From Ailanthus altissimus (taxonomy: Eukaryota; Streptophyta; Magnoliopsida; Sapindales; Simaroubaceae): a DNA stretch of 64,000 nucleotides. Made by a program: the position numbers and the translations under genes. The stretch's first letter is position 1, and each line of letters begins with the position of its first letter. Positions 23,421-33,676 of this stretch are shown here, piece by piece. The stretch is taken from contig OX327703.1 of the NCBI GenBank assembly GCA_946807835.1, positions 9,617,501 through 9,681,500 on the forward strand, written 5' to 3'. The notes under the pieces were generated by a model that was given only the letters and a program-made list of their open reading frames with translations, was not told the origin of the DNA and made no database searches.

Positions 23421-24193
23421 TGACAAAGATGCAGAAGAGTTATCGATCTGCATTATAAACCAAGATTAATTTTTGTGTTGGTAACCACAATGAGAGCCCT
23501 ACTAGTGGGGGTTATTTATGTTTATATAGAAAAATTGATTAATTGAGAATCACCCTCCCTATGAGATGGAAACCAAGGATAGAAACAAAAATCTCTCTTA
23601 ATCAGATTGAAGAATATTATACTATAAGATAATATTTTATTTTAATCCATCTTGTTAATACGGTGTTAGACGAATTACGTCGGCCTTTTTTTAATATTGC
23701 TATAGCGTGAGGGACTTGGTCGGTTGGGCTTGAACTATATCAGTGAAACATGTGATAAGGCAAGTATATGCGAAAGTATTGCCCAATATTGCTACAACGT
23801 GAGGGTAGTATCGGTAGCATATATTTGATCATTGACAAGTTAATCTGGAATACACTTACCCAACATTGCTACAGCGTGAGGATAAGATGTATTCAGGATC
23901 AAGTGGTAAGAGTTGTATGAGATGCAATTGATAAATGTTGTCTACCTGTTGGGTTTACAAAGGCCAATATTACTACAGCGTAAGACCTGAGTAAATTTCA
24001 ATGGGATCTACTTCTCACTGTATAATTTAAACTATCGCCTTCCCATTCGAGAGATTACTGGGATTATGTAAAGCAGTGGGAAGGCATTTTAAATTGAAAT
24101 ATGTATAATTGTTATACCATAATTTAAACGTTTTATTAGCAATTTAATGACTATTCTGCTTACATCTCTTGTTATTTTGGCCTGTTAAGTATA
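23421..24193 (+). mobile_element. R copia conserved 5' leader
   Basis: It aligns with 46397-47010 and, on the minus strand, 8271-8830. It contains the 14-nt self-complementary block at 23497-23510 and four leader motifs at 23693-23712, 23785-23804, 23862-23881 and 23966-23985. It ends at the gag start codon at 24194. Confidence 0.75.
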
Positions 24194-27100
24194 ATGGCCA
24201 TCACCAACCAGTTGGTGTGCATAGTTGATACAGTCTAACTCAAAAGTACTAGAAATTTCTCTGACCGGTAGATGAATCTAAAATATTATGGATTCAGAAA
24301 ATCTTGGATTTATAGTTCATCAGAGTTTGTCGTAAGGTATTTATGATAACACCTCATTAGAGGATACGAATAGAAAGGGGTGTACTCTTTTTGTTCAGGG
24401 TGCTTCATCTTCTACTCTAAGTATATCTGGTGAGACCGGATATGTGAGGAGAAGAAGATGAAGCAAATACCCAAGAAAAATCCTCAGAGGCAATATTTAT
24501 CCAAAGATCAACAAGAGAGCAATTTAATGAAATGTGTTTTCACTACAGTAAGGTTGGGTATTGGAAATCCCACTACCCTAGAAACCTTATAATTGTCAGG
24601 AAGACTTCCACATGTTTGTGTTTAACAGACATAGATATTTCTATGGCATATGATGCCAGTTCAAACTAGGTATGAGATACCGTGCGTCCCTCTCATATCT
24701 GAAATATGTTGCGAGGATTTAAAGAAACTAGAATGCAATAACTTGTGGAAGTAAAGTTAAGAGTAGGAAATGGTGATTTCTTGCAGGTCCAAATGTTGGA
24801 CAGCTTGACTTACTTCTTATATACAGTATAATAGTTGTATTGCATAATTGGTACAATATCCAAAATATCATTTGACAATTTATGTCCCTTCCTGTATTTG
24901 ACAGTGAAGGATATCATATGAATATTAGAAATAGTTCCTTATATTCATGTAATGTAAATGATGTTTTATTAGCTAAATGTCAGTTAATAAATGGATATGA
25001 TTTACAATTATAAATGTCAGTAGATCGGAATCCTTAAATGATCCGGAACTGTGGCTTATAAGCTTAGGTCATATAGGCGTAAGATGCCTAATCTGTCTAG
25101 TTAAGGATGGTTGGATACCTAATTTACCCATAAAGGCTTAACCAGTTTATGAATAATGTATTCACAGAGATGACCAAACATACCAAAATGTACATCATAT
25201 CCTTTTTATTAGATCAAGGAAGTGAGTACATTAACAGCAAGTGTTTCGTTTGTTTAAGGAAGAATGAGATTCTCACTCACTATAATCCTTCGGGTACTTC
25301 ACAACGTAACGATGTTTCGAAGAGGAGAAATCAGATTTTATTAGATATAGTCCAATTAATAATGAGTATTATCGATCTATATCTGTGAATATATGCTCTA
25401 AATACAAATGCTTAATAAGTAGAGTTCCATCAGAAGCAATTCCTTTCACTCCGTATGAGATATAGAGAGAAAGGAAGCCAAATCTTAAACAAGTTAAAAC
25501 TTGGGGCCGTCCTGCTTATGTAAGAGTTACGCAGCAGGGGATCTTGTTTTGTAATAGTTACTCAGCAGGATTAACTAACACCCAAGAGGTATTAGTATAG
25601 GTTCATTGTGTATCTTGTGAATTCAATAGGATACTAGTTCTATGATTCAGAGAAGTGAAGTGTGTTCATTTCTCGATACAACACCATCCTAGAGGAATAG
25701 TTTCTCATAGATCGTGGGAATCATTGAAAGATTGAACTTAATGAAGTTAATCTAGAAAATCAATGAACTAAGGATGGGAACTCAGGTTTAATTAAGTAGT
25801 GGCCTTTTAACAAACTCTCTAAATGGGCCAGAAAGGATGTCTAGGTCACCTATTAGGTATGTTTGATGCCTGAAGGTGAACTTAGAGTTTTCTTGGTAGA
25901 AGAAAATTATCCTTTGACCCATAAGAAAACGATGTTAGATATCGATTCGCGAAATAACAAGAAGCTATGAAAACAAAAATTAACTCTATGCATCAGAATT
26001 AAGTCTAGGACTTAGTAAAGCTACCAATGGGAATTGTTCTCTATGCATAAAAAATTAACTCTATGCATCAGAAGGTAGAGACCTTATAGGCCCTATATTG
26101 GTTCTAGAAAGGTAATCCTCAGTGATCTGGGATCAACTAAGAGGAAACCTTTGGACCAGTATTGATGCTAAAGTCGATTAGAATGTTATTGGCTCTTGCA
26201 GTATATTATGACCTTGAGGTTTGGTAAATGGATGTACAGACGACATTCCTGAATGGATATCTCAAGTAAGCGATATTCATGGAACAACTTGAAGGTTTTA
26301 TGTCCTGCCAGACTTCTGGTCTAGTGTACGGGCTGAATAAGTCCATTTATGGGCTTAAATAAGCTTCTTGAAGTTGGACTCATTATTTTGATGAGATAAT
26401 CAAATTGTTTTGTTTCATAAAAAATGAGGAGGAAGCTGGTATGCATGAAAGGTCAGTGGAAGCATGATAGTCTTCTTGATGCTCTTTGTTGATGACATAC
26501 TGGTCATTGGGAATGATGTCAGTATATTATAATCAGTTAGAAGTAATTTGTAAGAATTTCTCCATGAAGGATTTGGGAGAGGCTTCCTTTATACTAGATA
26601 TAAAGCTTTATAGAGATAGAGATAGGAAGCTCATATGAGTATCCCAAATAATTTCACATCGATAGCGTCTAAGAAAGATACAATTTTCTTAACTATGAGT
26701 TAGTTAACGTATCTTTTAGACACGATATTCATCTTTCGAGGAGAGTGTCTCTTCAGATGAAAGATGAGAAAGTTAGAGTGTCTGACACACCAGATACGTC
26801 AGGTATTGAGATCTTGATGTATGCTATGATATATTATAGACTTGATATCAGTTTGCTTGTAAGAGTTACGAGCTGATTTTACTTTGATTCAGGTGATTGC
26901 CATTTGATAATAGTCAAACATATCTTGAGGTACCTTGAGGGTACAAAGGATAAGTTTCTCAAATATAGAGAAAGTGGCTTATAAGTAAGAAAATGTACAG
27001 AGTCAGACTTCTAGTTTGACCTAGATGTTAGAGAGTCTACATCTGAAAATATGCTCATTCTCATTAGTACTAGGTGAGGTGGAATTGCACCAAATTGGAA

Positions 27101-27454
27101 TTCACTGCTGATTTATTTAAGACGCAGCGAAAAAGGCAATATAGATTTGTAGGTTTATCGCTGGGCTTGGAAGAGTTCAAAGACAGATGAATCATATCCC
27201 ATAGTTTTTCGTCAAAACTATGCCATTGAATAAGTCAAAGGGCCTAGAGGACACAGGTACTCTAATTATGTTGAAAGGAGTCTTACATGACTAGAGGAAT
27301 CTTGCCTTAAAGAGATGTGATTATTTGTAGAAGTGTTCTATAAATAATTTAGTGAACCTACTTTCTAATGTTATGACTCCAAAAGTGTTTATGAAACACG
27401 TGAAATTGATGTGTATGAGATACCATCAGAAATGTCACTAGAGAAAGTGGAGAT
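24194..27454 (+). pseudogene. R copia gag-pol, full order but heavily decayed
   Basis: Gag opens ATGGCCATCACC (MAITNQLV). Its zinc knuckle at about 24535-24590 reads CFHYSKVGYWKSHYP, with three of four zinc ligands changed to Tyr. Protease and GAG-pre-integrase follow (24600-25110). Integrase: GSEYINSK (25218), YNPSGTSQRNDVSKRRNQ (25281-25334). RT: EAMKTKINSMHQN (25965), MDVQTTFLNG (26230), and FVDD at 26485-26496, the catalytic Asp pair retained. RNase H runs from about 26850 to a C-terminal stretch near 27410. GAGAAAGTGGAGAT before the 3' LTR is the polypurine tract. Dozens of stops and frameshifts. One segment, TTAACTCTATGCATCAGAA, is present twice (25979 and 26049), a local duplication in the RT. 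Confidence 0.8.
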
Positions 27455-29526
27455 TGTTAGGGTCGGTGCTTACATGTCATCTAAGAATGTACATATACTT
27501 GTGTATTTATACAAGTATACATTCCCATTAAATCGCTAATACCTATAAATGTGGTACTATGCAATGTAACATTACAGACATTGTATGATTTGAAGGAGTT
27601 CAAATCAGATTTAAAGGAGTTTAGATAATGGTTCATAGTTAGCCACGCTGAGAGATATAAATGCTAAATGTTAGCACAACTAAGTGTTAGCTGGTTATAA
27701 TACTCAGCGAAAATCTAAGAGTTGGAGCCTTGTCTGTAATGGAACATAGAATTAGGAATATACTAGTAACTTCATAGTTGCAAGAGTTGCAATCGGGTGC
27801 CAAGAAATGTCAGTTGTGCAAGTATGTTCTCAAATATTGTTCTTGATTTATTTTTGTCGATGTGGGTTTGTCGGTGGATACCTTTATATAGATCAGCATA
27901 TGTCATACTTATAGGGTATAGATGGTTATTCATAGTAGACCGTGAGCTTGGAGCTAGTATTGACATATGGCTATCCAGTTAGGACTGGATATTAGATAGA
28001 CTCACGAGGACTTCTGATAAACACCCTATGTAAGCAGTCAATGGAGGGTCCTCTCGAGATGAGTAGTATACGTGATCGTTTGACCTGAGTGCCACGGGCT
28101 TTAAATGATCCACCATACTTTGGTTCCATGAATGTCATAGACCTTTCATGGTGTGACCGCTAGGTGTCGCTGGTATGGTCCGATGCTTATGGAGTCCGGT
28201 GTGTACAATTATGGGATTCATCAGCTCGCATAGGGAGATAGATATCCAGATGCTTCGAGATTGTATCTAAAATATTCTTGTGGCTACAAGCATTAATCAT
28301 GAGAAAGAGTTTCTGCCAGGGTGCAACAATATGGCAAAAGAGTTTGCACATATTGTTAAGTGAGATACAAGTCTGGAGATAAGACATGGATGAGTACATA
28401 GGGATTTGACGGTGATAATCTATATCCCCAGTATATCCAGGATATCATGATGGAAGGACTATACGTATGCATTGTGACCTCAGCTTGTATGGTTCAACGC
28501 GCTGATTGTATATCCATAACGTATGGGCAATGTACACGGACTTATAGAATAGTTCCATTTGATGAATCGAGTGTAGACCTAGGGAGTCCCGCAATATGAA
28601 GTGTACTACTGGTTGTGCACTGGGGCAACGTGTCGGATTAAATTGTTTAATCCAGCAATATTCAACACTACCACGGGAATATGTGCGTGTCTGTATTTAA
28701 ATGTTAAATACAACAATTAGTTAATAATTATTATTTACTAATTGTATAATGACACGTAGCGTATTGTGGACATTCGGTTGAGTTTATCAAAGTGCGAGTA
28801 TGGTAGAACCTGCTAAGGGTTATACTTGATAACTATTCATAAAGGAAAAAATGGTCATTTCACATATTGATTATTTAATTATTAAATAATTAAAATATCT
28901 CTTTATAATATATTATAATATTATATATATTTTAATGTATAATATTATTATATTAAAAGATGACACATAGTTGTCATCCATTTATCCTTTTTATATTATA
29001 TTATGTTATTATTTTCATATATATACATATATATGAGATGTGCGGTGATGGGTGTGTGTTTTCATTTCTTTAACCTGACGCCGATAAGAAGAAAAAAAAG
29101 GCAAAAATAAAATTGTTTCATTTTTCATTATGGTGCCAAAAGAAGCAATTATGAATTGTTTCAATTTTCATTTCCTTTCCTTTTAAAAAAAAGGAAGAAT
29201 ACACACAACCAGCCATTTTAAGGGTTTAAGAGTTAAGCCCAGTGATGGATATAGGGCTGCTATTCTATCACGCTAAGGTCACCAAGTTGGTGACTAGAAC
29301 TGCCAACGAGTTGGTGTCCATGCAGACTCTGAGGATATACATGTATAACTTTACACGTTTAGGTGATTTCTCAACCCTTCTAATATATTAATGTGATTAA
29401 TTTATAATTTAATGTGTTTATTGTATGTTTTAATGCTTCCATGGCATTAAATATGTATGTGATACATATTTTAGGCAATAAACATAATTACACATGCATA
29501 CACCCATGTATATTAGATCCCCAACA
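27455..29526 (+). mobile_element. 3' LTR of the R copia element
   Basis: TGTTAGGGTCGGTGC to AGATCCCCAACA, 2072 bases, directly after the polypurine tract of the pol above and in the same orientation. It matches 4712-6872 throughout. No matching 5' LTR is found left of 24 kb, so the element is 5'-truncated or chimeric. Hairpin at 28958-28979. Confidence 0.88.
28958..28979. other. Hairpin equivalent to 6271-6292 with compensated changes
   Basis: Arms AGATGACAC and TTGTCATCC around ATAG. Against the 6271 copy, two C-G or G-C pairs have become A-T pairs on both sides at once. Confidence 0.75.
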
Positions 29527-29907
29527 ACTATTTCCATAAAGAACATGTTCGTAGGATGGATAGATGAGGCAACTGTGTTGGTTGATGGATAGTTAGGGTG
29601 TTAAGATGATATTATTGCCATATGGTGTTGACATGATTATTAGGTGATTGATGTTGGTATTGTCCTATAGAGACAAATATGTAGGGGTTAGGAAATTGAT
29701 TAAGTTAAAATCATGTGGTGTTGATTTATGTTGATTCGTTCTACGTATATCATGCAATTTCATGGTTTTGCTACCTTGTTGTTGATGGGTTGATTGAATT
29801 AATATTACATGAGATTTTGAGGTTGTGCATGGAGATATGTTGCAGCGTAGTTGGGTTGTAGTTCATAAATTTGAGAGTTTTATTTTTCTATTTCAGGTAC
29901 AGTCATA
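29527..29907 (+). other. Non-coding lead-in to the Athila-like ORF
   Basis: AT/GT-rich, with no gene. It ends TTCTATTTCAG at 29896, an acceptor-like site 11 bases before the ORF start, which fits a spliced accessory ORF in an Athila-like element. Confidence 0.4.
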
Positions 29908-30882
29908 ATGCCTCCATGCAAATCAAAGAAATCTAGTGCCTCTTGATCTGCCACTTATGATACAAAATGGTTCATCTTAGAAAAGACTTTCGACAATCAT
30001 ACTAAATATATCGTCAAGTGCAAAGCTATACTAGAGAGGGATTTTAGACTGGCTCTAAATCACTACCCAATCATAAATCAGATTATTGAGGATATAAGGT
30101 TAGAATGGTTATGCACCCAGCCCGAAGCAGCTCTTATACCAGTGGTTAGAGAATTCTACGCTAAGGCCCAAGAACATTAAAGTTTAAAAAGTTTTTGTAC
30201 GGGGCCGTTATGTAGAATTCACTAGCACGCCTATCAATATGTTCTTTGGCACTCTGACAATCTGCAACATTGAGTATAATGAGCTATTAAAAGAGCCAGA
30301 CTATAATGACATCATTAAGTGTCTAGCTCTGGGCGTTGTATGGGAAATCAAAGGGAGCATTCATAAAGAATTCCCTAGCCACTTTATACATCGTGAATAC
30401 AAAGCCTGGCATAATTTTATTGTCGCTAGCCTTATGGCAGTATGCACCACAGTTCAATCACCGTACAACGGGCCATTCTCTTATATGCTATCTTGATAGT
30501 ATGCACCACAGTTACTCCACCTAGTTCACGCCCTCACAATAGTGTGATTAACCTAATTATGGATGTACTAGATCCACAGGCACAGTCGCTTTAAAAATGC
30601 TTACCTTCGACAGCCGTATCACCAGCTCTATTCACCATTGATGAGCATTATCTCATCAAGTCTCACTTGTCATATTTTTAGACTCATGCAGTTTATCAGG
30701 ATCGTATTTTATGGCTTGTATTAGCATATTTTAGGATGGACACCAGTGTGCTACCATCCTTCCCACAATATGCCCATTTACCACCTCATGCTGCTCCGGC
30801 CGAAGATAAGAATAATAATGATGATGAGGAGGACAATGAGGATGATGATGAGGTGACAGAGGACGATCAGGATGGTGATTGA
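29908..30882 (+). pseudogene. Athila-like gypsy accessory ORF (putative plant transposon protein domain)
   Basis: The ATG at 29908 and TGA at 30880 are 325 codons apart in one frame, but the first frame has a stop at codon 12 and the protein continues in another frame after about 30180. Recognisable pieces are PVVREFYAKAQEH (30138) and ALGVVWEIKGSIHKEFPSHF (30330-30389), then KAWHNFIVASLM. These match the character of the plant transposon protein domain (PF20167) as I recall it. The last 30 codons are an Asp/Glu-rich tail (30800-30876). Such ORFs accompany plant gypsy elements; its function is unknown. Decayed. Confidence 0.65.
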
Positions 30883-32260
30883 GTCTTACTCGCATAAACA
30901 ATTTCACTTGGCATATTTTTGTTCTTTTACTGCTGCCATGGGGACATAGCTTATTTTTAAGTTTGGAGGCAGGGGAAACACTTTTTATCTTTTAGTTTTA
31001 TTTTGTTTCTTTCTTATGTTTTGAGCTTTTATTTTTAGTTTTTATTTTCTTTTAAGTTGTTAGTTTATTTGTTTCTTTTTAATATTATCTTTTATATGGG
31101 TCAAAAATAATTTATAGTCGATGATGAAAAGATGAGTTGAAGAAAAGCTATAAATTCTTTAGACTTATTAATTACTGTGGTCATTTTATATTATAATTGG
31201 ATTTACTTATATTTAGTTTGTAATTGTTCACTTTAAACACTTTGCTTAATAGAGCTATTAAATGTCCGTTAGTTGTTAATACAGAATATATTTATTCATA
31301 TGAAGAAAGTAATTAAGGTCGTCCAATATCTAGAACTTGTTTGATTAGCATTCGTGGGAAAATCCTATGATGTATATAGCAAAAGATATGATAATAGGCC
31401 ATGTTTGAATCAATTGAATCTTTTTAGCCAGCCTTGATATATTTCTAATCCCTAGTCATCTTTTTGAGCTTTATTGATTATATTTTTATTTACGAACAAT
31501 ATTAGGAGCCTACAGCTGATTAATATTTGTATATTTCATAAATACCCTTCGCACTATAACCTATAATATCTTATTATAAGGATTATGAAGTGATTCGAGA
31601 TTATAGGTAAAAGAAGAGGCAACTCCAAAATTTTTCTCATTCAATTACAAGAATTGGAGGATTCATTCAAAAAATAAATAAAAAAAGCCTCCTAGAAATA
31701 CAGTCGAGAAAAACAAAGCTGTTGAAATTATGGGTTTAAAGAAAATAAGTTTGGGGTGTGGATTAAGAAAGAAAGGATGAATTGATCCGAAGATAAGAGG
31801 ATTATGGTTATGGTGCAATTTCAACTTAAAATTGTTCTTGATTCATCTCACCTTAACCTAAGCCTTCCATACAAGCTGAGAAAAGCCTTATTTGATCTTT
31901 TGTTATATAAGTGTTCTTCATTAGTGGAGATTGCTATGAAAAATAAACTTATGAATAGTTGTTCAGTCTTAATCTTTCTTGGAGAATACATTATTCTAAA
32001 TACAATTGATGAACGGATAAATAGCTCTACACACAATCCAAAACTGGATAATTATAGGGAAAATTTAAGCAAGATGATTATAGTGTGGGATGATCATAAG
32101 TAATATTTTATTCTAAAACTTTTATAAGTGTAATTCAAACTTTGAGACAAATATTCAATTTTCTAATTAACCCATTCAATTGATAGTTTAAGAGTTGGCT
32201 TATATTTTTTTTTGATTTTGTTTGCTTGAGGATGAGTAAAGTCTTAAGTTTTAGGGTATT
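30883..32260 (+). mobile_element. Athila-like 3' non-coding region with polypurine tract
   Basis: T-rich DNA with two TAAGTTTGG-type blocks (about 30957-30967 and 31747-31756), followed by GCTTGAGGATGAGTAAAGTC and TTTTAGGGTATT immediately before the LTR. This arrangement is typical of Athila/Tat elements as I recall them. The open frame 31804-32103 has no recognisable domain; I leave it as chance or an unknown small ORF. Confidence 0.55.
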
Positions 32261-33676
32261 TGATAGAGGCATAATTGTAATAGTATATTTAGTACTTCAA
32301 CTTGGGTATTTTGCTCTAAATTATGAATATTTTACTATTTATTTGCATTTTTTTTATATCTTAAATAGGTGTATAAGGAAAAATGTGACAAATAGGAACA
32401 AACGAGAGGTAAATCAGACGAGAAACGAGCGAGATGCGCTCAAAATATACAACCTACCCAACCCAGGCTTGAGGGCCGTGGTGCCCAAAGGTGGGCGCCA
32501 CAGTGCCTAAGGCAGAGAGTTCAGCGCTACAGCACTAAGCGCCCTGTCAAAGAATAAGAGGAGTGCAAGTCTAGGCTTCAGCGCCGTGGTGCCCGTTCAA
32601 TACTAGAAAAAGCTTTCTTTTTAGTTATATTTCAAGTAGGAATTGAAGGCCATCAACCATAGGGTTTCAAAACACATATAAAAACATACTTTTTAGAGCC
32701 AAAACACATAGAATTTCAGAGGAAATCTAGAGCAAATAGATTCACATTCAAATCAAGAGATTAGGGTAAATGATTGAAAATTGAAGAACAAGCTCTTGTG
32801 CATTCAAGTCAAGAGAAAGAAGAGCAATTCAAAGTGTCACTTGTGTTATTATCTTTCTTCTCTTAATTAGATGATCTTGTTCATTATATATGTTTAATTC
32901 TTTCTACGGTTTAGATACTCTTGGGTTAATCATGACTAAACGCTTTTGATCTAGGGTGTCACATAACATTTTGAACCTAGTATGTAATTGAATTTCATAA
33001 ACTCTTAGTTATAAACTTAATACAACACAATTGATTCTTTCTATCTTGCTTTTAATGCTTTCATTATACCTGATCAATATTTTGACTGCTCGAGGAACCA
33101 AGATGAGCTCAACGGAGGAATTCATGTGTTTAGCCTAGAATAGTTTGATGTATGATTACAAGGTAATAACTATAAGTTCTATCTAGGATAGACATATATC
33201 TAGATGACATGTATGGTTTGATTTAGACTTGTTGTTAATGAATTGCATCTTACTCAAATTACTATAAAATATAAGTAATTGTTAGGGTGTTATATATTCA
33301 TTAGACCATCGACAGAGGCTTATGATGAAGTTCGTGTCTAGCCAATCCATTAGTTTTAAGGGAGTAACTAAAGGATTAATGAATTCAATGAAATACTAGG
33401 ATATTAGTCTAAACCCTAGATTATTTCTCATTAAGTGAGTTCAATCTTTGATTACTTTTGATATTAATTCAAGTTTAGTCGATAACAGTAGGTTAAATTA
33501 GTTAAAATCTATCTTAAGAAGTTTCTGGATAAAAACAGAGTAAAACAGAGTAATTTTAGTAATTGATTGAAGGAATTAGGTTCAATAGTATCTGTGGGAA
33601 CAATAATCTGGACTTAAACCCTATAATACTTGATACGATAGCGTGTGTTTGTGCTAGGCTATTATAGCATACATCA
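32261..33676 (+). mobile_element. 3' LTR of the Athila-like element
   Basis: TGATAGAGGCATAATTGTAA to ATACATCA, 1416 bases. Same family type as the TGATAAGGG LTRs at 37913, 40024 and, inverted, 44970, 52618, 55846 and 60380. A GC-rich cassette lies at about 32450-32600 (CGCCGTGGTGCCC, GCGCTACAGC) and a TATA at 32676-32684. The blocks ACGGAGGAATTCATGTG (33112) and GTGGGAACAATAATCTGGAC (33595) recur in the related LTRs. Confidence 0.75.
32676..32684 (+). promoter_or_regulatory. TATA box of Athila-like LTR
   Basis: ATATAAAAA, about 75 bases downstream of the GC cassette, the same order as at 40526. Confidence 0.5.

Noticed and set aside
23693..23985. Spaced repeats that look like a CRISPR array
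   Set aside because: Spacers of 57-84 bases are unequal, they lie in a copia leader with the same layout in other copies, and the DNA is eukaryotic.
31804..32103. 99-codon frame between the accessory ORF and the LTR
   Set aside because: No domain, and it lies in the non-coding 3' region; left as possible chance frame.
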